From Rhizobium sp. Leaf453 (GTDB taxonomy: Bacteria > Pseudomonadota > Alphaproteobacteria > Rhizobiales > Rhizobiaceae), in the NCBI RefSeq assembly GCF_001425605.1, contig NZ_LMRG01000002.1, positions 124,001 through 188,000 on the forward strand: 64,000 bases of DNA, written 5' to 3'. The notes under the pieces were generated by a model. The model was given only the letters and a program-made list of their open reading frames with translations. It made no database searches and was not told the origin of the DNA. Shown in pieces: positions 54,853-63,115 of the stretch; positions within the stretch are counted from its first letter, which is position 1; every line of letters begins with the position of its first letter. A program made the translations under genes and the position numbers.

Positions 54853-55200
54853 ATGGTTCAGAGTGCCGATATTTTCATGCGGGCGTCGGAAGGCGTCTGG
54901 GACACCACACCCGACGGCAATCTGCGTCGCATCGTCTGCTATACCGACGAACTGATGATGGTCGAATTCGCCTTCGAAAAGGGCGGAGAAGGCTGGATCC
55001 ATTCTCATCCGCATGTGCAGTCGAGCTACGTTGCGGAAGGTGCGTTCGAGGTCACCATCGACGGGCGGACGGAAACACTGAAGGCAGGCGATAGCTTCAT
55101 CGTGCCCTCCGGACTGAAGCATGGCGTCAAGGCCTTGGAAAAGGGTCGTCTGGTGGATTGCTTCACGCCGCATCGCTCGGATTTCCTGAAGCCGGCCTGA
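54853..55200 (+). CDS. kdgF: KdgF-like cupin (unsaturated uronate linearisation)
   Basis: A 115-residue single-domain cupin. The motifs are GWIHSHPHVQSSYVAEGAFEV (H-x-H...E, metal ligands at about 50-60) and FIVPSGLKHGVKALEKG (the last His). KdgF cupins open the ring of 4,5-unsaturated galacturonate to the linear 5-keto form used by KduI. It is two bases after the kduD stop in the same operon. The match in length and metal motif is good, but small cupins are diverse. Confidence 0.82.
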   Translation: MVQSADIFMRASEGVWDTTPDGNLRRIVCYTDELMMVEFAFEKGGEGWIHSHPHVQSSYVAEGAFEVTIDGRTETLKAGDSFIVPSGLKHGVKALEKGRLVDCFTPHRSDFLKPA

Positions 55201-55216
55201 GCAGCGCTTTGCGCGT

Positions 55217-55245
55217 TTCGCGTCACGCCGGTATCGTGACGCGAA
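55217..55245. terminator. Hairpin at the convergent end of kdgF and the sensor kinase
   Basis: A perfect 11-bp inverted repeat TTCGCGTCACG / CGTGACGCGAA with a 7-base loop, starting 17 bases after the kdgF stop. It overlaps the last codons of the kinase on the other strand. No T-tract. Confidence 0.5.
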
Positions 55246-56545
55246 CGATGAGCCCATGCGGCTGCTGGTCTTCGAGATGCAGTTCGCCTTGGTGCGCCTG
55301 CACAATCTCCGAGACGATCGACAAACCGAGGCCGAACCCCTTGTCAGAACCGGTGCGCGCGGGATCGCCCTTGAAAAATGGCTCCAGCACCTTGCGGTGC
55401 AAGTCCGCCGGGATGCCCGGGCCATTATCCGCAACCTCGATCGTGATGAACCCGTCTTTCGAACTAAGACCGACCTTGACTTCCGTGCCGAACTTCGTTG
55501 CATTCTCGCAGAGGTTGGAAACCGCCCTGTTCAATGCGATCGGCTTGAAATTCGCGACCAGCCGGTTCGGCCCCGCATAATCGACGGAATGCCCGATATC
55601 CTGAAACTCGTCGCAAATGGTCCTGACCACGGAGGCAATGTCCGCGCGCTCGGGCACTTCGCGCTTGAAGTCGTCACGCAGATAATTCAGGCTTTCGGAC
55701 AAGAGGCGGTCGGTCTGCTCGATGTCGCTCAGAAGCGCGTCTCGCAGCCCTGTATCTGTGACTCGCTCAACCCTTAATCTCATTCGCGTCAGCGGGGTTC
55801 GCAGGTCATGGCTGATACCGCGCAACATGCGCGTGCGTCCCTCCACCATATCCGAAATACGGCTGCGCATATCGTTCAGCGCCCGTGCCAGAGCGACAAT
55901 CTCGACGCTGCCGCGCTCCTCGAAAATCGGAGGACCGGTCGAGGCATCAGCATTGATTGCGGCAGCCGCGATCCGACGCAAGGGCAGCGTGATTGCCCAG
56001 ACGGCAAACGCAGAGAACAGGCCGATCAGCGTCAACAAGGCAAAAAGATAGTTCGAGCCCCGGCCAAGAACATCATCGCTCCAGAAGAATGTCTTCGGCA
56101 GTTCGCTCAAAACCACCATGGTTTGGTCATCGACCTTGGCAGCAATCACGCGCTGATCGTTCAGGAACGTTCTCCAACCCTGCAGCGGAACAGGAATATC
56201 GTCCGGCGGGAAAATCCATTCCAGTATGACCTGGATCATCGGCTCGGTGGATGAGGAACTCCTGAAGAAGGCCAAATCGGACAGGGGCAACAGTTCCAGT
56301 TGCAGGCCATCCCGCTTCGCGGCATCCATGATGATAGGACGCTCCTCCGGTGCCGTATTCGCAAGAATACTCGAAATTGCATGAACGCGAGCCGACATTC
56401 GCTCGATGTCCGATATGTCCGCGTCGGTCCGCACTGCCCGCTCAAGCACCGGGCCGCCGACGATCACGATCAGCAGACCAAGGACGATAATCCAGGTGAT
56501 CTGACCGTTGATCGTCGATGGCCAAAGGGACAACCGAAAACGCAT
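55223..56545 (-). CDS. Two-component sensor histidine kinase
   Basis: A 440-residue EnvZ-like kinase. TM1 about 15-35 (QITWIIVLGLLIVIVGGPVLERAV), a periplasmic domain, TM2 about 166-187 (YLFALLTLIGLFSAFAVWAITL), HAMP about 188-240, phospho-acceptor H246 in GISHDLRTPLTRMRLRVE, then the ATPase domain with N-box LCENATKFG, G1 DNGPGIP and G2 GFGLGLSIV. ATG 56545 with GGAG upstream; the open frame to 56614 is non-conserved. Probably paired with the OmpR-type regulator at 57704, from which it is separated by an outer-membrane gene on the other strand. Confidence 0.93.
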   Translation of the reverse strand: MRFRLSLWPSTINGQITWIIVLGLLIVIVGGPVLERAVRTDADISDIERMSARVHAISSILANTAPEERPIIMDAAKRDGLQLELLPLSDLAFFRSSSSTEPMIQVILEWIFPPDDIPVPLQGWRTFLNDQRVIAAKVDDQTMVVLSELPKTFFWSDDVLGRGSNYLFALLTLIGLFSAFAVWAITLPLRRIAAAAINADASTGPPIFEERGSVEIVALARALNDMRSRISDMVEGRTRMLRGISHDLRTPLTRMRLRVERVTDTGLRDALLSDIEQTDRLLSESLNYLRDDFKREVPERADIASVVRTICDEFQDIGHSVDYAGPNRLVANFKPIALNRAVSNLCENATKFGTEVKVGLSSKDGFITIEVADNGPGIPADLHRKVLEPFFKGDPARTGSDKGFGLGLSIVSEIVQAHQGELHLEDQQPHGLIVRVTIPA

Positions 56546-56788
56546 ACATTCTCCAAAACCAATAGACAGACGCGCGCATCCCTGCGCTGGCGGATCGATT
56601 ATCCGCAACACCATACAGTCGCCTGCCCGGCGAGCACGTTAAGTTTTGTTACAGCCGACGCATCCGCGTCCGTAACATAGCGCAACACAACAACACGCAC
56701 TGCTTCAGCGGCACATGCCAGAAAACCAGGGTCCCCCATCTCCGTCCGAAACGATCGGACAGGCTTGGCTATATACTCTGGAGCAAAC
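56546..56788. promoter_or_regulatory. Divergent kinase/mipA promoter region with two OmpR-type direct-repeat boxes
   Basis: 243 bases. GTTAAGTTTTGTTAC at 56638-56652 is a direct repeat GTTA-N6-GTTA with 10-base period, on the plus strand. GTTGCGCTATGTTAC lies on the minus strand at 56686-56672 (GTTG-N6-GTTA). Each faces the gene it could activate. The same box occurs before the response regulator gene and the pump operon. Confidence 0.5.
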
Positions 56789-57637
56789 ATGGATTTTTTG
56801 TACCCCGCCAAACAACGCGTTTCGCGTCACATGCTTTGCATGGCGCTTGCGCTCGCCGGAACGACGCTGAACGCGCGGGCCGCCGATCTGACGCAGGATC
56901 CGCAGCCGACTGATCAGCAATTCGACGGCGAGCGTTTTGCCAAGGACCCCGCATCACGGAACTGGAGCCTCATCCTGGGCGCCGGCGCCATGTTCGAGCC
57001 GGAATATGAGGGCGGCGACAAATTTGCCATCAACCCTATCCCGGTCTTCATCTTCACCTATGGCGAATGGCTTGAAATCGACCCCACCGGCGCAACGATC
57101 AAGGCCTTCGAGCGGGACGGTTTTTCCCTCTCCGCACGTGTCGGCTACGAGACCGGCCGTGACGAAGACGATGCCGACGAACTCAAGGGCCTTGGCGACA
57201 TCGATTTCGCCGCAACTGTCGGCCTCAAGGCTGCCTATGAAATGGGGCCGCTCGAAATCTACGCGGCGATCGACCAGACCATCGGCGGCAGCGAAAGCCT
57301 GATCGGAACGATCGGCGCGGAATACACCGCCCCCGTAACCGAGCAACTCATCCTCGGCGCCGGCGTCGAGGCGACCATCGCCAATGGCAAGCACATGGAT
57401 GCCTATTTCGGTGTCAACGCGGACCAATCGGCAGCATCCGACCTTCCCCAGTACGATGCAGGTGCAGGCCTGAAGCGCGTCGATGTCAGCCTGTCCGCCA
57501 CCTACCTCATCAATGAACACTGGATGGTTCGCGGCGAAGCGGGTGTCGGCGTCCTGACAGGCGATGCGGCTGATAGCCCGATCGTGAAGGAGAAAGTCCA
57601 GCCCTCGACATCGATTTTCGTCGGCTACAAATTCTGA
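56789..57637 (+). CDS. MipA/OmpV-family outer-membrane protein
   Basis: A 282-residue outer-membrane beta-barrel. Signal peptide KQRVSRHMLCMALALAGTTLNARAADL (cleavage near ARA-ADL, ~residue 32). MipA markers: WSLILGAGAMFEPEYEGGDKFAINPIPVFIFTYGEWLEID, GFSLSARVGYETGRDEDDADELKGLGDID and the C-terminal VQPSTSIFVGYKF with a terminal Phe. ATG 56789 has GGAG 7 bases upstream, and is better than TTG 56765. Its role (peptidoglycan-enzyme scaffold, porin-like or stress-response) is not known. Location inside a two-component/efflux cluster suggests envelope stress. Confidence 0.88.
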   Translation: MDFLYPAKQRVSRHMLCMALALAGTTLNARAADLTQDPQPTDQQFDGERFAKDPASRNWSLILGAGAMFEPEYEGGDKFAINPIPVFIFTYGEWLEIDPTGATIKAFERDGFSLSARVGYETGRDEDDADELKGLGDIDFAATVGLKAAYEMGPLEIYAAIDQTIGGSESLIGTIGAEYTAPVTEQLILGAGVEATIANGKHMDAYFGVNADQSAASDLPQYDAGAGLKRVDVSLSATYLINEHWMVRGEAGVGVLTGDAADSPIVKEKVQPSTSIFVGYKF

Positions 57638-57663
57638 GCAAGTCATCGCCAGTCAAGAACGAG

Positions 57664-57688
57664 AGCCCGGCCTTTTGGTCGGGCTTTT
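57664..57688 (+). terminator. Intrinsic terminator after mipA
   Basis: AGCCCGGCC-TTTT-GGTCGGGCT with one G-T wobble, followed by TTTCATTTT, 26 bases after the mipA stop and just before the convergent regulator gene's stop. Confidence 0.8.
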
Positions 57689-57703
57689 CATTTTGGGAAG
57701 CTC

Positions 57704-58426
57704 TCAGGCTTCGTCGACCATCGCGGTAAACGTATAACCGCCGAGACGCACGGTCTGTAGCAGCGTGGGCTCCTTGGGGTCACGCTCGATCTTCTGACGC
57801 AGCCGGCTGATATGGACGTCGACACTGCGCTCGATCGGTCCGGCAAGACCGGAATGTGTCAGCGACAGGAGTTCTTCTCGCGTGATCACCCGGCCCGGAT
57901 TGCGACATAAGGCGAGTAGCAGATCGAATTCCGTCGTGGTCAGGGCGACACGGGCGTTGCTGGGATCATGAAGCTGGCGGCGAAGCGGGTCGATCTGCCA
58001 GCCGTCGAAGCGCAGTTTGCGCTGGCTGTTGGTTTCCACCAGGCCGTAGGATGCCCGCCGCAGCAGGCTGCGGACACGGGCGACCACTTCCCTGGGGCTA
58101 AACGGCTTGGTGACGTAATCGTCGGCACCGACCTCCAGACCGACGATCCGGTCGATTTCCTCACCAAGCGCCGTCAGCAGGATGATCGGAATGGTCTTCT
58201 CAGACCTGATCTTGCGGCAGAGGCTTATTCCGTCTTCGCCGGGAAGCATCACATCGAGGATGATCAGGTCGTAGGCGTTTTTCCGAAGCAGGGCCTGCAT
58301 GACATGACCGTCCTCAACGACGGTCGGGATCATGCCGTTTTCCTGCATGGTCAGGGCCAGCAGCCTGCCGATTTCGGGATCGTCTTCAACGATCAATATC
58401 TGCGCGCTTCCCGATCCTGATTGCAT
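57704..58426 (-). CDS. OmpR-family response regulator
   Basis: A 240-residue regulator. Receiver domain about 8-120: acidic pocket VEDD, phospho-acceptor D58 in LIILDVMLPGEDG, conserved LLTALGE and YVTKPFSPREVVAR. C-terminal winged HTH about 140-235 with VALTTTEFDLLLALCRNPGRVITREELLSLTHS and SVDVHISRLRQKIERDPKEPTLLQTVRLGGYTF. The start is uncertain: ATG 58426 gives a short lead to the receiver domain, while 58459 and 58471 are also in frame. Its nearest kinase is the 55223 gene, on the same strand, beyond mipA. Confidence 0.93.
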   Translation of the reverse strand: MQSGSGSAQILIVEDDPEIGRLLALTMQENGMIPTVVEDGHVMQALLRKNAYDLIILDVMLPGEDGISLCRKIRSEKTIPIILLTALGEEIDRIVGLEVGADDYVTKPFSPREVVARVRSLLRRASYGLVETNSQRKLRFDGWQIDPLRRQLHDPSNARVALTTTEFDLLLALCRNPGRVITREELLSLTHSGLAGPIERSVDVHISRLRQKIERDPKEPTLLQTVRLGGYTFTAMVDEA

Positions 58427-58491
58427 TTCCGCCTGCCCCACTCCCGATGTCAGAAACATGCGCCCAAGCACCGCCTTTAATATTTCAATGT

Positions 58492-58506
58492 GTTAAGTTT
58501 TGTTGC
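58492..58506. promoter_or_regulatory. OmpR-type direct-repeat box upstream of the response regulator
   Basis: GTTAAGTTTTGTTGC (GTTA-N6-GTTG), about 65 bases upstream of the regulator's start, one base different from the box at 56638-56652. Suggests autoregulation. Confidence 0.5.
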
Positions 58507-58552
58507 GAAGGCAAGCCGTTCCGTCGCCAAAAACAACGGGCAGCCTTATCCT

Positions 58553-61500
58553 TTACGCAGCCTCCCGCTCCGTCCCGTCGAAAAACGCCCGTGTCATCTG
58601 CCGAATTCGATCGCCGAAACTGGATACAATCAGATGAAGCGCCGGGATCACCATCAGCGACAGCACGGTAGAAACCAACAGCCCGCCTATGACCGTGATT
58701 GCCATGGGAGACCTGAACTCGCCGCCATCACCGACGCCAATGGCCGACGGCAACATGCCGCCGACCATTGCCAGCGTCGTCATCACGATCGGCCGCGCGC
58801 GCTCCATGCATGCCCTGCGGATCGCTTCGACCCTGGGCAGACCCTCCCGTTCCCGCTCGATGGCAAAATCAATCAGCATGATCGCGTTCTTGGTAACAAT
58901 ACCCATGAGCATCAGAATTCCGATAACGACCGGAAGGGAAACGGCGCCGCCGCTGATAAACAGCGCGGCGGCAACGCCGGCAATCGCCAGCGGCAGGGAG
59001 GCGAGGATGGTGAGGGGCGAAAGAACGTTGCCGAACAGGAGGATCAGTACGCACAGCACCAGCATAATCCCGGCGACCATGGCCACGATGAAGCTTTCGA
59101 ACACATCGCCCTCGCTGTCGGAATCTCCCGTCGCCTGGATGGTCACGCCACCGGCGAGGTTCTTGACCGCCGGAAGTGCATCCAGACGCTCCAGCCCCTG
59201 CCCTGGCGTCAGCCCGTTCGCCATATCTGCGCCGATCTCGATGCGACGCTGGCGATCGAACCGATCGATGAACGATATCGTCTCACCGAACGAAAATGTC
59301 GCCACAGCCGACAAGGGCACATTGGCGCCTGTGACGGACGCAACGGACAGGTTTTGCAGAAAGGCGAGATCGTCGCGTTGGCGCCGGTCCAGAAGCAGGC
59401 GGATCGGAATCTGGCGGCGGCCATCGATCAGCTTCGGCAGCCGGTCATCGACATCGCCAACCGTCGATACGCGAATGGCTTCCGCAACGGCTGCGGGTGA
59501 TACGCCCAAGCTGGCGGCCTTGTCGGCCATCACATCCATTGTCAGTTGCGGGCTGGTCAGGGCGCCGTCGGCGGTCGGATCGATAAAGTCACTATCGGCA
59601 GACAGTGCTTCGACAATCGTATTCGCTGCCGCCTCGACGGCTTCTCCATCCGAACCAAGAACCGCAAAAGATAGATCCCGTGCACCCCGACTGTTGAGAA
59701 AGCGCATCTTGGCATCCGGCAGCGATGCCAGCCGTGTATCCAGATCCTTCTCGATTTCCGGCAGGGACCGCTTGCGTTCGGACTTGTGCGTCAGATCAAC
59801 CAGCATAACCGCATAGCGGACATCCGCCTGCCCGCCCATACTCGATCCGGCGCGGGCAAACACACCCTCGACATCTTCATCCTGTCCGAGACGCGCCGCA
59901 ATCTCGTCGGTGACGGCGCGGGTATCGTCGAGGGTCGATCCCGGCGGCAATTCCACGGTCAGAGTTAGACGTCCGTTGTCCTCGTCCGGCAGGAAACCGG
60001 TGGGCGCGGAGGCGAGGATCATCACCGCCGCCACGAACACGCCGATGGAAATTCCGGCCGTCGTCCAGCGCCAGCGGAGGCTGACGTGCAGGAGACGTTC
60101 ATAGGCCGATGCAACGCGTCCCTGCCTTTCCGCCGAGGCCGCATGACCCTTCATCAGATAGGCAGCCATGATCGGCGTGATCAGCCGGGCGACGACAAGC
60201 GAGAAGAACACCGCGATCGCAACCGTCAGGCCGAATTCCCGGAAATAGAGACCGACGACACCCGTCATCATGCCGACCGGCACGAAAACGGCGATGATCG
60301 TTGCCGATATGGCGATCACAGCCAGGCCGATCTCGTCGGAGGCATCAAGGGCGGCACGATAGGCGGACTTGCCCATATTGCGGTGGCGCACGACGTTTTC
60401 GATCTCGACGATCGCGTCATCGACAAGGATGCCGGTCACCAGCGTGATCGCCAGAAGGCTCAATATGTTCAAGGAAAAGCCGAGATGGGCGATGACGAAG
60501 AAAGTCGGGACGACCGACAAGGGCAGCGCGACGGCGGCGACCAGCGTCGCGCGCCAGTCCCGCAGGAAGATGAACACGATGACGACCGCAAGTGCCGCGC
60601 CCTCGATCAGTGTCTGCATTGCCGAGCGGTAATTTCCGATCGTATAGGCGACATTGTCCTCGACCAACCGGAAGCCGACGCTCGTGTGTTGCGCTTCAAG
60701 ATCGTCGATGGCCCGGGCAACGGCGGCAGCAACACTGACATCGCTTGCCCCTTGCGTGCGGTAGACGGAAAAGCCGACAACATCGGAGCCATCGAAGGTC
60801 GCGAACGATCGGGGCTCGGCGACAGTGTCGGTTACACGGCCGAGATCGCCCAGACGGACACTTCGATTGTCCGGCAGGGGAATGTGCAGATCCGCCAGTT
60901 CGCCAGCCGAGCCGGCAGCGGCCATGGTGGCGACGGCTTGTTCCCGTTCACCAAGCTGTGTCCTGCCGCCCGATCGCTCGACCTGGGTGCGAAACAGCGC
61001 CTGCGTTGCCGCTGCAGCCGTCAGGGACAGGGATTGCATCTGCGTAGCATCGAGTTCGACCTGGATTTCGCGGTCGACACCGCCGATTCTATCGACGCGG
61101 CCGACGCCGACCACGCCTTGAAGATCACGCGCAACGACATCCTCGATAAACCAGGAAAGCTCCGCCGCACTCATGCCCTTGCCCGTCACGGCATAGCTCA
61201 CCACGGACTGCGCCTCTTCCTCCACGCGCTCGATCACCGGCTCGTCGATATCGGCCGGAAGGTCTGAGCGGATTTTCGCGACCACGTCCCGCACATCCGC
61301 GATCGCCCTGTCCGGCGATACGACGCCGAGTTCGAATTCCACGGTCGTCACCGAAACGCCCTGTACGACACTGGAGGTCAGTTCATCGATGCCGGGCAGG
61401 CTCGCGATCGCGTCCTCGACCGGACGCGTGACTTCAGTCTCCAGTTCCGTTGGCGTGGTGCCGGATTGCTCGACTGTGACCTTGACTGTCGGCGTGATGA

Positions 61501-61627
61501 TAGTGGGAAAGTAGGTGACCGGCAGACGGCTGAAGCTGTACAGGCCGACGACCGTCAGAATCACGAAAAGCAGGATTGATGGCAGCGGATTGCGGATCGC
61601 CCAGGCGGAAATATTGGCCTTGATCAC
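58553..61627 (-). CDS. RND efflux pump, inner-membrane transporter
   Basis: A 1024-residue AcrB/MexF-type proton-driven pump. N-terminal IRNPLPSILLFVILTVVGLYSFSRLPVTYFPTI (TM1) and VTVEQSGTTPTELETEVTRPVEDAIASLPGID; TM4 with the proton-relay VTGILVDDAIVEIENVVRHR; second half with ILVLIGIV-type LMGIVTKNAIMLIDFAIEREREG and RPIVMTTLAMVGGMLPSAIG. It should export hydrophobic compounds in a complex with the adaptor encoded upstream. GTG 61627 overlaps the adaptor stop (GTGA). No outer-membrane TolC-type gene is in the window. Confidence 0.96.
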   Translation of the reverse strand: MIKANISAWAIRNPLPSILLFVILTVVGLYSFSRLPVTYFPTIITPTVKVTVEQSGTTPTELETEVTRPVEDAIASLPGIDELTSSVVQGVSVTTVEFELGVVSPDRAIADVRDVVAKIRSDLPADIDEPVIERVEEEAQSVVSYAVTGKGMSAAELSWFIEDVVARDLQGVVGVGRVDRIGGVDREIQVELDATQMQSLSLTAAAATQALFRTQVERSGGRTQLGEREQAVATMAAAGSAGELADLHIPLPDNRSVRLGDLGRVTDTVAEPRSFATFDGSDVVGFSVYRTQGASDVSVAAAVARAIDDLEAQHTSVGFRLVEDNVAYTIGNYRSAMQTLIEGAALAVVIVFIFLRDWRATLVAAVALPLSVVPTFFVIAHLGFSLNILSLLAITLVTGILVDDAIVEIENVVRHRNMGKSAYRAALDASDEIGLAVIAISATIIAVFVPVGMMTGVVGLYFREFGLTVAIAVFFSLVVARLITPIMAAYLMKGHAASAERQGRVASAYERLLHVSLRWRWTTAGISIGVFVAAVMILASAPTGFLPDEDNGRLTLTVELPPGSTLDDTRAVTDEIAARLGQDEDVEGVFARAGSSMGGQADVRYAVMLVDLTHKSERKRSLPEIEKDLDTRLASLPDAKMRFLNSRGARDLSFAVLGSDGEAVEAAANTIVEALSADSDFIDPTADGALTSPQLTMDVMADKAASLGVSPAAVAEAIRVSTVGDVDDRLPKLIDGRRQIPIRLLLDRRQRDDLAFLQNLSVASVTGANVPLSAVATFSFGETISFIDRFDRQRRIEIGADMANGLTPGQGLERLDALPAVKNLAGGVTIQATGDSDSEGDVFESFIVAMVAGIMLVLCVLILLFGNVLSPLTILASLPLAIAGVAAALFISGGAVSLPVVIGILMLMGIVTKNAIMLIDFAIEREREGLPRVEAIRRACMERARPIVMTTLAMVGGMLPSAIGVGDGGEFRSPMAITVIGGLLVSTVLSLMVIPALHLIVSSFGDRIRQMTRAFFDGTEREAA

Positions 61628-62859
61628 CGTACCGCCTCCACCGGATCCTGCAGAACCACGGTCGCCGAGACATCCTGCGGCAGATCGATAGAGGCATCCG
61701 CGATCAATGGCTGGACGCGTTCGCGTCCCTTGAAAAAACCGCCCGCCTTGAGCACGACCAGTTCCCCGGCACTCAGCCCGTCGCGGATTTCGACCCGATC
61801 GTCCTGTCGGGGGCCAGTGGATACCGTGCGCATGGCGACCTTATCATCTTTCACGACGTAGACGACCGGTCCCGTCCCTGTGTTCCTGACGGCGGAAGCC
61901 GGAACGAGAACGCCGTTCCTCGCCGATGTATCGATCGCAGCCCTGACAAACATGCCCGGCACGAGATCGGCCGCATTTGGGAGCTGTATGCGAACCACCG
62001 CGCTTCCGGTCGCGGTATCGAGCCTGGCGGCCTTCAATCTGATCGTGCCCTCGATCGATCGGTCTTCTCCGGGGATCGTGATCCTGGCCGCCATTCCCTC
62101 CTGAAGGCTGACGAAATTGTTCTGCGTCACCTCGGCGAGCATCTCGATCGTGTCGTTCTCGCCCAGAACGAAAAGCGGCGGTGGCGCATCCGATGTCGTC
62201 GAGCCTATACGTACGTCGCGGCTGAGGATCCTGCCGGCGCGTGGCGCACGCACGGTGCTTCGTTCAACCGTGAGTTCGATTTCCCGCCGCTCGCGCTCGA
62301 TCAGTTTCTCGTCCGCATGCGCAAGTGCCAAGGACTGGCGTGCAAGCTCCAGTTCCGCGACGGCGCGGGCATAAGCGTTTTCGTGTTCGTCGAGAACCTG
62401 TTCGGCAAGCGCCTGCTTGGTGTGAAGAGCACGGCTTCGCTGTACCCGCTGCAAGGCATCGCGCTCTGCCACGCGGGCGACTTCGACTTTTCGATCTTCC
62501 ACAAGGACGGCCGCCTGTGCACGAAGACGGTTGACCGCATTCTTGTCGAGCAGGATACGCGCCTCAATCGTGTCGAGGATCGCCAGGGCCTGTCCCTTTT
62601 CGACCACATCTCCGGCATCGACGAGAACATCAGTAACTTCCTTGCCGAAGACCAGCGGATGTACGGCGATCTCTTCACGCGCCGCCAGCCGCCCGACAAC
62701 CGAAATGCTCTCGCTGATATCGCTGCGTTCGGCACGAACGACTGTGACCGGCATGCCATCGCGCGCGTTCGCCACTGTTGGCGACATCACCGCGATTGCG
62801 GCGCTGAAGCAGCTCATGGCGCACCATTGCGAAAGATATTCCATCCGAAGCCGTACCAT
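61624..62859 (-). CDS. RND efflux periplasmic adaptor protein
   Basis: A 411-residue membrane-fusion protein with a signal peptide (residues ~1-32, MSCFSAAIAVMSPTVANARDG). Domains in order: lipoyl half (SVVGRLAAREEIAVHPLVFGKEVTDVLVDAGDVVEKGQALAILD), helical hairpin (about 100-170, KNAVNRLRAQAAVLVEDRKVEVARVAERDAL...), second lipoyl half (VRAPRAGRILSRDVRIGS) and beta-barrel (about 215-300). GGAAGGA precedes ATG 62859. It links the pump to an outer-membrane channel encoded elsewhere, and is first in the two-gene operon. Confidence 0.93.
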   Translation of the reverse strand: MVRLRMEYLSQWCAMSCFSAAIAVMSPTVANARDGMPVTVVRAERSDISESISVVGRLAAREEIAVHPLVFGKEVTDVLVDAGDVVEKGQALAILDTIEARILLDKNAVNRLRAQAAVLVEDRKVEVARVAERDALQRVQRSRALHTKQALAEQVLDEHENAYARAVAELELARQSLALAHADEKLIERERREIELTVERSTVRAPRAGRILSRDVRIGSTTSDAPPPLFVLGENDTIEMLAEVTQNNFVSLQEGMAARITIPGEDRSIEGTIRLKAARLDTATGSAVVRIQLPNAADLVPGMFVRAAIDTSARNGVLVPASAVRNTGTGPVVYVVKDDKVAMRTVSTGPRQDDRVEIRDGLSAGELVVLKAGGFFKGRERVQPLIADASIDLPQDVSATVVLQDPVEAVR

Positions 62860-63115
62860 TATCGATCCTTCCGTTCAGCGCTGAACCCTTGCGGCGCGCA
62901 ATTCATGGCAAAGCATAGGGAGGATCGGCCGGAGCGCCGTTTCATCGTTTTAAGAAATGTTGCGACGCTGGCCCGCGACGGATTCCAGCAAGTGTGACGA
63001 TCAGGGGCCGCCGCAATTTCGCCCGAAGCCAAAATATTTCGCAACAAAACGTAGCGATGGAGATGCCCGCGATTGCCTAGTTCTGGAAGCCCTTGAACCA
63101 ATCCAGGCGCTATCG
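62860..63115. promoter_or_regulatory. Promoter region of the pump operon, with two OmpR-type boxes
   Basis: 256 bases. TTTAAGAAATGTTGC at 62949-62963 (plus strand; TTTA-N6-GTTG) and GCTACGTTTTGTTGC on the minus strand at 63055-63041 resemble the GTTAAGTTTTGTT(A/G)C boxes at the kinase, mipA and regulator promoters. Their position 90-200 bases upstream of the adaptor start suits response-regulator control of the pump. No gene seen. Confidence 0.45.
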
